A stretch of 64,000 nucleotides of DNA from Euryodendron excelsum (Eukaryota > Streptophyta > Magnoliopsida > Ericales > Pentaphylacaceae), in NCBI GenBank assembly GCA_033060915.1, contig CM065378.1:36894001-36958000 (forward strand). The letters run 5' to 3'. Shown here piece after piece: positions 9,901-20,735 of the stretch (the stretch's first letter is position 1; the number at the start of each line of letters is the position of its first letter). The notes under the pieces were generated by a model that had not been told where the DNA came from, searched no databases, and saw only the letters and a list, made by a program, of their open reading frames with translations. A program made the translations under genes and the position numbers.

Positions 9901-11918
9901 GACTTCCATCTCCAAGTTCAACTAAATTTCCTTTCAATCAACATTTAGTGATACTTCAGACTTGCATCAGATGACAAAGCAACACCATTGACATGGCCAT
10001 TGCTAAATAGTATGTTCAAATCCCTATGTCTATGAATTCCACTTTATTACTTCTTAGAAAAGAAAAATATTGTCACTTTAATCACATCAACGATCCTACC
10101 ATGCAATTAGATGAATTGTAGTTAAAATTTGTATCATTCAATGGCAAACACATATAACCAAGATCCCTTCTAAACTAAACACAAAAGTCAAAGAATATAT
10201 ATAAAGATCACTTTTTTTAACCAAAAAACGAATGTAAAATTAAAGAATAAAAAATGTAAAAGAACAAGAACAAGAAGAAGCCATTATGACGACTGTCCCT
10301 TTAAGGGCACAAGATCACAAAGCTCTCATATAAAGCTTAAGTAAGCAATTTAGTAATATGCAAGTGATGGTTTTTTTTCCCCATAAGTTTACTTGATATA
10401 GAGGTTCACAAAGCTTTAAATCTGTTAAAATTCTTTTTTTTAAGGGGCCAACAGAGGAAGCAACACCTCAAACATAACGAACTTCATAAGAAATATCATG
10501 TAAAGAAAAATCAATTGCCTGCTGATACTGAATTTTTGTTGCATGGTTATTATGTGACTACTTAATTAGCCAAACAATTATTATTTACATTTTAGACACC
10601 AAAAAAAATATTACCATTTGCGTGGATAGAGTCTTGAAGGATACTCATATTTATCAAAATAATCCTATTCGCATCTTCATCTTCTTCTTTTATATCTTTT
10701 GGTACTTGTAATAGCATCATACACACAGGTTAGTTTGAAATTAGATGAAGGTAGGTGGCCCCATAGTGAGGCTCAAACCCTCGCTTTTTTTTCCTACTAG
10801 ATGGCACCTTCTCATCATAAGGTAAACTCTATTTCAAAAAGATGATTTATTAAGACATATTATTCTTTTTAAAATTAATTTCCTCGTGACATAACACTTG
10901 CGTAATGTTTGGATTTTGCATTTGTGGAGCGAGAGGGAAAGGAAAGAGAAAGGGAAAAAATAGGAAAAAGAAAACAAAGTCAAAAAATCTAAATTTATGT
11001 CTTTTTTTAGTAGGTTAAGCAAATTAGTAGGAACTTCTTAAAAAAAATATTTATTTTTTGTCTCATTACCCATAAAAAAAATGAGTATGTATATAAGTAA
11101 TTTCATTTCTCTATCATTTTGCTTTCCCTTGACAAATCCAAGATCCAAACATAGCATTGAAATAGAGAGGTAATTTAGAATACAATTACAGATAATTTGG
11201 AGCATTGGAGCAATACTACAGTACATTACAGATAATTTAGAATACAATTTTTATCCAAAATAGTGTGGTTGACTTGGGTTCTATCTCTTTGTCATAAAAG
11301 GCACACGAAGATCAGAAGATGGTTTCTAATTACAAATTGCCATCATAAAACATAAAAATTCTATATCACATCTCAACAATTTTCCTAGCTAATTTAAATC
11401 AAACTCCCCAACAACATCATCACCATCATCATAATACCAATAATAGAGGCCCCATCCTCATTGCAAGGGCACTTTTAACTGCTGCCAGAGCAATGCTAAA
11501 CCTGTGATGGGAATAATAATTGCTAAAAGATGATGCTAATGCTAACAAGTAACAACAAACATATATGAATGAACCTGTAGAGAGTGAAGGCCAAATTTGA
11601 AAAAAGAGAGAAACACTGAGCGAGGGCAAATTGGGGACACCTAACCTGATCTATGGTGAGAGGCAAGGTGGCCCTTTGGAGAAGCTGCTGCTGCTGGTAT
11701 GGTTTTCCGATCCACGACTCGATGAGTTTCTGAGCCAGAGGGTCGAGCCCGAGTCCAGCACCGGTTGGGCTTCCACTTGGGGGTGAGCTTGATTTCTCAA
11801 CCACCACCACGTCCCACCCTGCTGCTATAAGCGCGTGTGCACAGGACAACCCTGCTATGCTGCCCCCCACCACCACTCCCTTCCCCTTCTTCCTAATCCT
11901 ACCTTCAACTTCATTCAT
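6920..11918 (-). CDS. FAD-dependent monooxygenase, 429 aa, four exons
   Basis: Coding exons (minus strand): 11646-11918, 8842-9146, 8148-8358, 6920-7420; all introns are GT-AG and phases join exactly (1290 nt with stop). The product belongs to the plant FAD/NAD(P)-binding oxidoreductase family of flavoprotein hydroxylases (PHBH-like, UbiH-like). Residues 15-30 (VVVGGSIAGLSCAHAL) form the N-terminal dinucleotide-binding fold, here GGSIAG instead of GxGxxG. The second FAD motif, VGDAAHPTTPHGLRSTNM, starts near residue 323. No signal peptide or membrane segment is obvious; a cytosolic enzyme is the default inference, substrate unknown. It resembles the Arabidopsis At5g11330 type. The start ATG at 11916-11918 lies just downstream of a CT-rich 5' UTR. 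Each intron hosts a foreign insertion: LINE tail (intron 3), MITE (intron 2), plastid DNA (intron 1). Confidence 0.9.
7496..7720 (-). mobile_element. 5'-truncated LINE (L1-type) 3' end with poly(A) tail
   Basis: On the minus strand the sequence encodes NQCADWLARAHLTRMTE around 7580-7665, the ending typical of the RNase H-like region of plant L1 LINEs. It is followed by a stop, a short 3' tail and a 26-nt A-run (T-run 7496-7521 on the plus strand). It sits in intron 3 of the monooxygenase gene, in the same orientation. A clear target duplication was not found, so the 5' limit is approximate. Confidence 0.65.
8395..8752. mobile_element. MITE, Mutator-like, in an intron
   Basis: Terminal inverted repeats begin GGGGTAATTGCACTTTAC on the left and GGGGTAATTATACTTTAC on the right complement. 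The 9-bp flanks TTAATTAAA (8386-8394) and TAAATTAAA (8753-8761) match at 8 of 9 positions, the size of Mutator-family target duplications. The 358-bp element has no coding capacity and lies in intron 2 of the monooxygenase gene. Confidence 0.7.
9421..9927 (-). other. Nuclear plastid DNA insertion (NUPT) from the rrn16-trnI-GAU region
   Basis: In reverse orientation this is recognisable plastid inverted-repeat DNA. It starts with the 16S-to-trnI spacer (CTTGGAGATGGAAGTCTTC near 9900), then the spacer with ATGTCGCCAAACGGGG near 9786-9802 (plus strand), then the trnI-GAU 5' exon, then the start of the trnI intron (TTGCGTCGT onward), ending near TGTATGGATTCTC at 9425. Many substitutions and small indels mark it as old. 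It lies in intron 1 of the monooxygenase gene. Identification is from memory of the plastid sequence and should be confirmed by alignment. Confidence 0.85.
9670..9706 (-). pseudogene. trnI-GAU: Decayed plastid trnI-GAU 5' exon
   Basis: The complement reads close to the 5' half of plastid tRNA-Ile, including TGGTAGAGC of the D-arm region, but with several substitutions. The 3' exon is not present. It is part of the plastid insertion and is not a functional tRNA gene. Confidence 0.7.
9928..11645. other. Intron 1 remainder of the monooxygenase gene
   Basis: AT-rich intronic DNA with short homopolymer runs. I see no gene or clear mobile element. The donor GTTAG is at 11641-11645 (minus strand). 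Confidence 0.5.
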
Positions 11919-12063
11919 ATCTCTCTCTCTCTCTCTCTCTCCCGACTATAATTGTGAATATAAGTATATCTATACACAGGAGACTCAAATTGAATATACG
12001 CGTATTTGCACCCTCGTCACCATTGCGTTGAAGTTAGTCAAAATGTATCTTTATTTTATTTTT
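11919..12063 (-). promoter_or_regulatory. 5' UTR and truncated upstream region of the monooxygenase gene
   Basis: Only about 145 bp separate the ATG from a Mutator-like element. The region holds a CT repeat at 11922-11941 (GA on the coding strand), typical of plant 5' UTRs. No convincing TATA box remains in this interval, so the original promoter may lie beyond the insertion or transcription may start within the element. Confidence 0.4.
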
Positions 12064-12152
12064 GAGTGAATTCCAGCCAGACCCCATGTGGTTTCGGATA
12101 TAAACAGCAAGACCCCCTTAGTTTGAAAAATAGGCAGCAAGACCCCTTACCG
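12064..12152 (+). repeat. Left terminal inverted repeat of the MULE
   Basis: Contains three spaced AGACCCC blocks separated by GTGGTTTCGG and TTGAAAAATAGGCAG. It pairs with 16690-16816 in inverted orientation. Such subrepeats are usual transposase-binding sites in MULE ends; binding here is inference. Confidence 0.85.
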
Positions 12153-12883
12153 TGAGTAACCGTCTATTCCCGTTACTTGTTAGGGGTATTTATGTCCTTT
12201 TACACTGAATATATATACATTAGTTATAGGAAGACGGAAATTCGCACCACTGAATCAACTTTGTTTATCTTATTTTAATTTTTTATTCAACGCACTAACT
12301 AAAGAAAGCACTAAATAAAGAAAGCATCATTTGCTCATTTTTATACATGTCTCCACTTTTCATTCCCATCATGCATTAGTCTCGTGACTTTGTTTCTCAT
12401 CTTTTAATTTTTTATTCAACGCACTAAAAAAAAAAATTCCTCAGCACACTTCATTCATCTTCTCAGTCTTATCCATATGTCTTTACCTTTCAGTCTTAAC
12501 TTGTTGAGAAGCTAAAATCGGAGGAGTTGAAGGCTTGAAAATTGAAGATCAATCATCCAGTAAGTTTTTTTTTTTGTTTGTTTCTCTCCTCACCCGTTTC
12601 GCTATGATTCATCCACCTATATGTGAGTATAACTTGCTATTGAAAAAAAATTGAAATATATATACACGTTTCTATTAGTTCTTGTAATGCCCACAAAAAT
12701 ATATATCCATGTACATTAGTAATTCATTTCAAAACTAATCTTTGTGTGTTTTCATTGTCAAACAAGTCTACTGTATATTGCATCGCATCTGTGATTTTTA
12801 AATTGTGATTTTTATTTAATTTATGATTTTTGAAAATTTTGTAATTAGGGATTTGTAACTATTTGTTAGTGCTATTGTATAGG

Positions 12884-15556
12884 ATGGTGATGTTTGACTT
12901 GAAAGTACATTATTTGGAGGAGGAGTACACAGTTTGGAATGTGGAAAGTAAAGGATATTCTTTGGTGAATATTTTAACTGATTGTTGTAATATTACACTG
13001 GGGAGTCAGAATTGCTTAGGGAATTTGGTGCATGTTAGTGGTATACTACCTATTATAGGTGAAAATCTCCCATTACTGAATGATAGTGATGTAGCTGAAC
13101 TGTTTAGAGCTTATGAGGGTAGAAGGTAGGTTTACATAGAAATCAGTGTTGTACCAGGGGCATCCCAATTCGCAGAAGAGTCAGTAGCCCAACCTGAACC
13201 ACAACAAATTGTACACTCTCTTCCTTCTTCCATTGTACCTTATCTACTTGAAACCAATTCACCTAATTCATCAAGCCACAATTTTCATGATGAGAATTTT
13301 CAATGGACAGATGATGATGATGAATTTGGTTCATGGAAGAATATGCCACTTGACCTCTCAAGTGGGGGTGGTCTAATAGGGGGAGGTGATAGTGTTGATA
13401 GCAGTGATGCCTTGTCTGGTTATAGATCAAACCATGATGAAGTTGTTCCTAGTGAGAGTGATGAATCTGATGTACCTTTGAGAAGTCTTTCTAAGCAAAT
13501 GTAGGGTAATGAGTTTACAGCAAATGAAAAGGGAGAAATTGAGTTTCGCAATGGACAGATTTTTGAAAATGTAAACCATTTTAGGGCAGTATTAAAAGAC
13601 TATGTGATACAAGAAGGGTTTACTCTTGAGAGAATTAAGAATGAAAGGAGAAGAGTTACAGCTAAATGTGCAGAAACTGATTGTCCATGGAGGATCCATG
13701 CCTCACCTATGTTAGATGGAGTGACCTACAAAGTGAATAGCTGCAACCCCTTCCACACATGCCTTAGGAACTCAAAGGATAATATTGAAGCAACTTCTAT
13801 TTGGATTGCTAAGAAGCTTCAGAGAGAGTTAAGGAAAAATCCAGATATGTCACTTGAAAACATGGCAGAGAATTTAAGGGACACATATCGTATAGAGTGT
13901 TCTAACACTAGATTGCATAGAGCAAGGAAGATAGCCAAAGAAAAGTATAAGGGGGATTATGTAAGCTCGTACAACAAGTTGCCAGCATATGCAGCTGTTT
14001 TAAGAGAATATAACCCTGGGACTTTGGTCAAATTGGCTTTCCATCAAAGGCAGTACAATGAAAATGCTAATATTTTACAAAATCCCATTTTTAAGAGGTT
14101 CTTTATTGCCTTCCCTACAATAAGGAATGGATTCATAAATGGGTGTAGGCCTTTCATAGGTCTAGATGGTTGTCACCTAAAAGGAGCATTCAAAGGAATG
14201 TTGTTGTCTGTTGTTGCAATAGATGCCAATTCAGGAATGGTTCCGCTAGCTATCATAATTGCAGAGGGAGAAACTAAAGATAGCTGGGGATACTTTCTTA
14301 AGTTGCTGGATACTTGGATTGGGCAGTGTCAGAATAGAAATCTAACCTTTATGACTAATAGACAGAAAGGAGTGCTTGATGCAATTAAAAAATATTTCCC
14401 ACAAGCTCACAATAGGTATTGTGGTAGGCACTTGTACAATAACTTCCGTGGCAAATTTCCTGGGGTTAGGCTAAGGAGCTTGTTTTGGGGGGGCTGTTAA
14501 GGCAACAAACGAAGTGGAATACAAAATAAATATGGATGAAATAAAGGAAAATTTTGAGGATGCTTATGACTGGATGATGGAAACCCCCCCTGTACATTGG
14601 GCTGTCCATTTATTTGATGAATCTGTGAAGAGTGATCATGTTAGTAATAACATGACTGAATGTTTCAATTCTTGGCTGGGAAGACATAGATCTCAACCTG
14701 TTCTCACACTATTAGAGAATGTGAGAAGAAAAGTCATGAGAAGGATTCATAGAAGGAAAGAGAAGGGGCTTTCTTGGACTTTCCAAGTGCCCCCTAATGT
14801 TAGAAAAAGTCTTGAACTGGCTAAGAAAGACTCAAGGAAGTGTGAGCTTTTTGTTGCTGGGGGTCCACTTTTTGAGGTTAAAGAAAAGAGCAGGTTTTAT
14901 GTGGTTAATTTGCAAAACAAGTGTTGTAATTGTAGAGCATGGGCAATTAGTGGAATCCCATGCAAGCATGCAATGGCTGCAATCTCATATCAAAGAGATG
15001 ATCCCGAAAAATATTGCCATGAATACCTTTCAAATGATGCATACCTCAGAACTTATGCTGAAAATATTCATCCAATGCTTGATGAGGCTATGTGGCAAGC
15101 TATAAATGATGCTCCTATACTTCCTCCTATCGTTAAAAGAATGCCTAGAAAGCCTAAGAAGAATCGGAGGAGGGAAGCAAATGAGCCAGCTCCTACAAGC
15201 CAAAGCAAAAGGACTAGCACACTTAGGTGCTACATTTGCAAGGAATTTGGGCACAATAAGAGGACTTGTCCTCAAGCTCCTTCTAAACAAAGAAACAGTA
15301 GGCAAGGCAGAGAATCCCAGGTATAATAAAATTATGGCTTACTAGTTAGGCAAATTTTTATCATGTATGTCCATTTACATTACTAATTCTTTTACTTTCT
15401 TTTGTAGATGTCCAATCATGTGCCAAGTATAGCTTCTACTTCTGGTGCTTCCTCCAATAGGACAAGGTATTGTAGTATTGATGGTGGCCGTATAATTTAT
15501 GTTGTCCATATACTTAATTGTTTCTAATATCATGTTTTATTACAAGGCAAACATGA
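12884..15556 (+). pseudogene. MuDR-type MULE transposase, inactivated
   Basis: The likely start is ATG at 12884, after an AG acceptor-like site. Order of parts: N-terminal region (12884-13500); zinc-binding DNA-binding segment with CAETDCPW near 13670; DDE core (about 14150-14700); SWIM zinc finger CCNCRAWAISGIPCKHAMA near 14918-14975; CCHC knuckle CYICKEFGHNKRTC near 15230-15270; small 3' exons after an intron starting at about 15321. In-frame TAG stops occur at 13127-13129 and 13502-13504. A run of seven G at 14487-14493 shifts the frame by one. The DDE triad is also damaged: the first Asp is at 14165-14167 and the Glu at 14658-14660, but the middle position reads Asn (14357-14359, TNRQKG instead of SDRQKG). 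The gene cannot make active transposase. Confidence 0.92.
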
Positions 15557-16689
15557 TCCACTGCAGCAAAAGGTTGCTGCCATTCACAGCTGGCTGTTAT
15601 GACTATAGTGCCTGTGGCTTAAAGACTGCTTAAAGACTTGAGGTTCTAGTTGCTTGTTGCTGGAAGTGTGTTGCTATTATAATTGCTGATGGGGCCTATC
15701 TTTTGCTACTTTTATGTTTACTTTATGTAATGGGATTGTGGTGGATGTTTCTTTCTAGGGCTTAATACTATTTTTTATGTTGAACGGCCTAAGTAGTTAC
15801 CACTTATTTAGGATCTTCTATGCCCTACATAGTACTTATTTTGCTAGAATGGTTTTTGGAATACATTATATGATATGATATTTTGATAACATGGAATATG
15901 CTTTGGAATACATGTTTCTAGTTCCTTACATGTCAGAAAATATAAATTGGAACATATCAGATACATCAGATCATAATCATTTACATCATTGGCATTATCC
16001 ATATTTTGCTAGCCTTGATGAAAATCATAACAATAACAAAAATAGCTGTAGTTATACCAAAGAATATCATGTTTAGCATCATCATTGTTTTGAAGCTCCC
16101 TTGTGTGCTTTCCAACATTTGAACCCTACCTTGCAACACTTTTAAGTTCATTGTAATGAAATGGAGTATTTTTTAGGAAATGATTACCTTGTGGGAAGTT
16201 TACGTCATCACTTGCAGGTTCCCAAAATGTGAAATATTTGCATTTCTCTAACTCAAACAAAATAGAGTTTGTTAGGATTGTTTTCAGATTTAGAAATCTT
16301 CACTGCAGCACGTCGTCCACACCGACATTTTTTGTTTTTGAACTTTATCATTCTTCTATTCAGTTGGTCTAGATTTCTTGCAGAGCTTTCAAATGATGCC
16401 ATAGGGAAGAAAGAGAGAGAGAGAGAGAGAGAGTTCCAAAGATGTAAAATTGAGACTATTTCAAGCTTGGAGGCATGGGTGACTGAATGAGTAGGATAGG
16501 AATAAACAATGTATTTGTGTTTGGGTGGTATTAGTGCTTTATAATTTATATAAGCAACATGAGGTAAATTTGACCGTTGGGCAACGGCTAGGAAGATTGC
16601 AATGGCTAAATGCATTATTTTAACGCTTTTAAGGGCATTTTAGTCTTTTCAAATGGTCAAATGGTCAACAAATAGAAATTGCTTGACGA
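15557..16689. other. 3' non-coding part of the MULE
   Basis: AT-rich DNA between the transposase remnant and the right TIR. It includes an AG repeat around 16411-16432. No gene is supported. Confidence 0.6.
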
Positions 16690-16816
16690 AGCTAACGGTA
16701 AGGGGTCTGGCTGCCTATAAAATAAATCACAAGGGGTCTTGCTGCCTATTTTTCAAACCAAGGGGGTCTTGCTGTTTATATCCGAAACCACAGGGGGTCT
16801 GGCTGAAATTCACCCC
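16690..16816 (-). repeat. Right terminal inverted repeat of the MULE
   Basis: The complement matches the left end, with an added AGGCAGCCAGACCCC-like block near 16700-16725. It ends at CACCCC, immediately followed by the TTTATTTTT duplication. Confidence 0.85.
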
Positions 16817-16825
16817 TTTATTTTT

Positions 16826-17930
16826 TTATATTTAGTATTTAGTAGTGCAAAATTCTGTATTAAGTGGTAGGTAAATACGAGATTCTGTATCATTATAATA
16901 TTACGAGTTGACCTCGTTAGCCCCATAAACCAACACTTTCTTTTATTAGGTTAACCAAAAAAATGGAACAAAAAAAAGTAATGCTATACAAGTAGAAAAT
17001 TTATACAGAATTTATCATCAGAATAATGTATCTAAGTTGTGATCATATCACTTCATAATAAAGAGTCCATCAAGGTGCATGTTAATTATAAAATTATCAT
17101 TGCCACATTATTCTAGTATAAAATTTTGTATAATAATTCTGGAAGAATAGTATTTTTCAACAAAAATTATTATATTTCTTCAAAAAAATTCTCTTCTCTT
17201 CGAATTAAAAACCAAACAGAAAAAAATAATAAGAATTTTCTTCTTTTTTCTCAAAGTCCCTAATAAGTATTAAAGAAAAAGGAAAAAAAGTTATTCTCTT
17301 CTTTCTTTTTTCATAGTACATATTATTTTCTTTCCTCTTTATCACCTTAACAATCTTTATTTTTTCATGATACTCTTTTGTGAAATAGATTTGAGCCAAA
17401 TTATGAATTCTTTTTATAAATACCATATGATTAATTTGGTATATTTATAATAAATTGTACAAACAAAAACTTACATGGAGCGGACACCTCACACGAAAAA
17501 TGAATAATGAATTTATAAATAATTTGAAACTTAAATCTCAATTTAAATATCTAAACATTGGTATTTTTTTTGGTCAAGGTTCTTAGCAAATTACATCTAA
17601 GAAAAGTAAAATAATCCACTAATTAAAAGAAAAAGTAATCCAAATATCAACAGTCAATGTACGTGAAATCTCCTAATATACTTGTGAGATTCTGAGCTCT
17701 ACTAATTGAAGGGAGATAAGCCATATGGCACAATAGAATTGGTCCAACTAAGAGAGCTGGCAATCTCCCTATCATATGGCAATAGAGTTGGTCCAATACA
17801 TTGGCTAAAAAACATAGAGTTGCTTTTTTTTTATTTTAGCGAAGTGCGTCCAACTTGCTTTTTAGGATTTTGATGGAAATGTAAGTGGTAAGGTTAGGTC
17901 AAGCTGGCTCTCCCACATCAAGAGAATTTG
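16826..17930. other. Intergenic AT-rich stretch
   Basis: No gene seen. A short imperfect direct repeat containing CATATGGCA and TTGGTCCAA occurs near 17720-17795. Confidence 0.4.
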
Positions 17931-18680
17931 GGGCTCCATTTAGTTATAATTTCAGTTTTAATTTTTTATTTTTGTTTTCTTAAATTTGACGAAATCGCAT
18001 TTAGCAAATTAGTTTCAAAAACTGTTTCTGTTGAAACAGCGTTTGGTTAACTGGTTCCGAAACTTGTTTTCAAAATTTTTTTTAGAAAATTACCCAATTT
18101 TGAAAACCATTAAAAATGTGTTCTCTGAATTTCCGAAACTGTTTTTATGCAAAAATGAGAACGATATGAAAACTATTATGTTTTCAATGGTCCCATTTTT
18201 TTGTTTCCGAAAACAAGAAAAACAAGGGCTCCATTTGGTTGTGGTTTCAGTTTCAGTTTCAGTTTTCTGTTTTCTGTTTTTATTTTCTGAAATTCCACAG
18301 AACTATGTTTGGTAGATTGGTTCCGAAAACTGTTTCCGTCGAAATTGGTTCCAGACCTTGTTTTCAAAAAAAATTTCAGAAAACAGCTCAATTTCGAGAA
18401 CCATTAAAAAGGTGTTTTCTGAGTTTTCGAAACCGTTTTTATATGAAAATAAAAATGATATGAAAACGATGGTGTTTTTGATAGTTTCATTTTTTTTGTT
18501 TCCGATAACAAGAAAAACAAGATGTTTTCAAAATTTTTGGTTCTGAGAACACGAAAAATAAAAACGGAACCAAAATCGAAACCGGATCCAAACAGGGTCA
18601 AGATATTCTCAAATTTTTTGGTTCCGAGAATACAAAAAACAAAAACGGAACAGGAATCGGAACCTGTTCCAAACAGGGCC
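17931..18680. repeat. Compound repeat, two 295-bp units plus two 80-bp units
   Basis: A unit beginning GGGCTCCATTT starts at 17931 and recurs at 18226. Both units contain GTTTCCG, GAACCATTAAAAA and GATATGAAAAC in the same order. Two shorter units follow, each ending in CAAACAGGG (about 18595 and 18678). The outer ends GGGCTCCATTTAG and, on the complement, GGCCCTGTTTGG look like inverted ends of a hAT-like MITE family. No target duplication was found. Related 33-bp sequences (GGCTGGCTCTC...) flank it at about 17903 and 18853. Confidence 0.6.
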
Positions 18681-20034
18681 TGGGTGTTTGAGTTATCTTA
18701 TAAATTTTATTATTATTTTTTCTTTTTAACAGGTTGTGTTAAGTTTGGTTACTTAAAAAAAAAAAAAAAACCAATTGCTTGGCCGACGGTACGTTGCTCA
18801 TGTCATTGGGGGTGAGGCTCTTTTGCCTGAGACTACAAGAGATTTTGTATTGGGCTGGCTCTCTTACATCACGAGAGTTTTGGGTCTAACAATTATTTTA
18901 GCCAATCTTGGGATTAAGATTTGTAGTTTGGGATGAATTTAAATAAATATAACATATATAATAACTATTATTTATATAATTTAAAAAATCAATACATTAA
19001 GTGTCACGACTCGAAACCCGGCCCATACAGATTTAGAGTGCATGACCGGCCAGTAGCTTAGCTACCTAAGGCCGCATTGCATAACCCGGTTGAACACCTG
19101 TGCATTTATCATTTAAAAGATACATAATTGCAGAATTTAAAATTTTATAAACGTAAAGTAAAACGTGTGTCATACATAGTAGAGTTGTGTCTAATTTCTA
19201 AAACATAATCATTCTATAAGGTGGGCCTATCAAAGGCCACCACAGTTATAACATTATAATATTACAAAACATTAGGGTCCAACCCCTAAATTAACACATA
19301 ACATAAGGCCCGTGGGCCGCAATCCAAATATCCATGTAATGGGTCTCTTTCAAGGCCTCCCAGTTTGTTCACCTAAAAACATTTTTAGAAAAATGTAAGT
19401 TAATGCTTAGTGAGTAACAATAATGCATGAGCATAAAATACCATATGCTACATTTATATTTAATGTACATGACAATAAAGATACATTTATGCATAAGTGG
19501 CATGAACTTAGAATCGCATAAGTATAATCTTAAGGACACTTGAAGCATAGGCTTTTATATTACAACATTTCATCATTTCTAAAACGTAATGTGGAAGAAG
19601 AGAGACAGGTGTGTTATAGCATGAACTATTTGAGTGTGACATAACTTATCATGAGTGTAACATACCGTATCTTGTAAGCGTACATCTTGGATCGCTGGAT
19701 AATATATGATACATCAAATATTACCATTCTTAGTAACTTATCATGCATAGTCTTGGACGTGGGCAGTATAAGTATCACATTCGAATACTAATCATAGCAT
19801 CATAGGAATGAGACATAACACATAACATGACTTCGTAAGGCATAACATAACTATCATAAGCATATCGTGGCATTATACTGTAAGGCGTTTTATAATATCG
19901 TAGAAAGGAGAGATATATCGCGACATCAGAACTTATGGAAACATACGTAACTTGTTGTGAAGCATTAGGACCAATCACATTTCTCATTCTAGAGCATAAG
20001 TATGTTACATCTCTATATCCGAGTTAGGCTCTGC

Positions 20035-20575
20035 ATAAATAACCTTAAAGGTCATGTATAGGGCTCTTTAGGCTAAGATCTTAACCATGTACAATAATGT
20101 CCGCTTTGGCGCTTCATGTCACGCATGTGCCTACCTCACAGTTTTAAACACATTGCGACGGTAACACTTCGCCCTGCCTACTTCCTCGGGAGTGGTTGAG
20201 TTATCTGAGTACTCAATACAATATTGTTCGTTCTGGCTCGCACCTGTCTACCCCCTTTCGGGCGCTTGGTCTCAGCCCCACGGTACACATAAGACTCTTT
20301 ATGCCAACATAGTAACCATAAAGGTCACGCATAGGCTCTTTAGGCAAACATAGTAGCCATGAAGGTCACGCATAGTAACTATGAAGGTCACGCATAAGCT
20401 TTTTAGGCCAACATAGTAACCACGAAGGTCACGCATAGGCTCTTTAGGCCAATCGTAAGAGCTAGATTCAATTATTCTAACCATAAAGGTCACACATAGG
20501 CTTATTAAGTCAATCATAAGAGCTATACTTAGTTATGTTAACCATAAAGGTCACATCTAGACTTTTAAGCCAAGG
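20035..20575 (+). repeat. Tandem repeats inside the solo LTR (AAGGTCACGCATAGG units)
   Basis: At least seven imperfect copies of a 30-60 bp unit containing AACCATAAAGGTCACGCATA and CTCTTTAGGC occur in U3. They vary in length, partly by loss of the second half of a unit. Confidence 0.75.
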
Positions 20576-20584
20576 GACGTCTCC

Positions 20585-20735
20585 CAATATGGCGATAGAT
20601 TATTTTGTGTCCCCTATCGTAGAACCATCGTTGCTAGTTTAGGGTCTTACCACGAAAGACCTTACATTTCGATGGTTTATTTCACGTCCCCCATCCTAGG
20701 ACTATCGGGTTAAATTAAAGTCTTATCACGAGAAG
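20585..20735 (+). repeat. Two-copy tandem repeat, about 75 bp, in the solo LTR
   Basis: Two units share TTATTT, GTCCCC, ATCG and TCTTACCACGA/TCTTATCACGA followed by AGACCTT. They follow directly on the shorter repeat array. Confidence 0.55.

Larger units (their letters stand above)
12064..16816 (+). mobile_element. Mutator-like element (MULE), 4.75 kb, with TIRs and 9-bp TSD
   Basis: The left end (12064 on) and the complement of the right end (16816 back) share a terminal inverted repeat of about 85-110 bp. It contains GTGGTTTCGGATATAAACAG and AAAAATAGGCAGCAAGACCC. Exact 9-bp duplications TTTATTTTT flank it at 12055-12063 and 16817-16825. The match is in AT-rich DNA but sits precisely at both ends. 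Inside is a MuDR-type transposase gene broken by two stops and a frameshift. The right TIR has an extra internal copy of the AGACCCC subrepeat. Confidence 0.9.

Noticed and set aside
9631..9921. Open frames in the plastid insertion
   Set aside because: Non-coding plastid spacer, tRNA and intron sequence; the frames are accidental.
20035..20575. CRISPR-like array
   Set aside because: Units are contiguous and variable without conserved repeats and unique spacers; they belong to an LTR in a plant genome.
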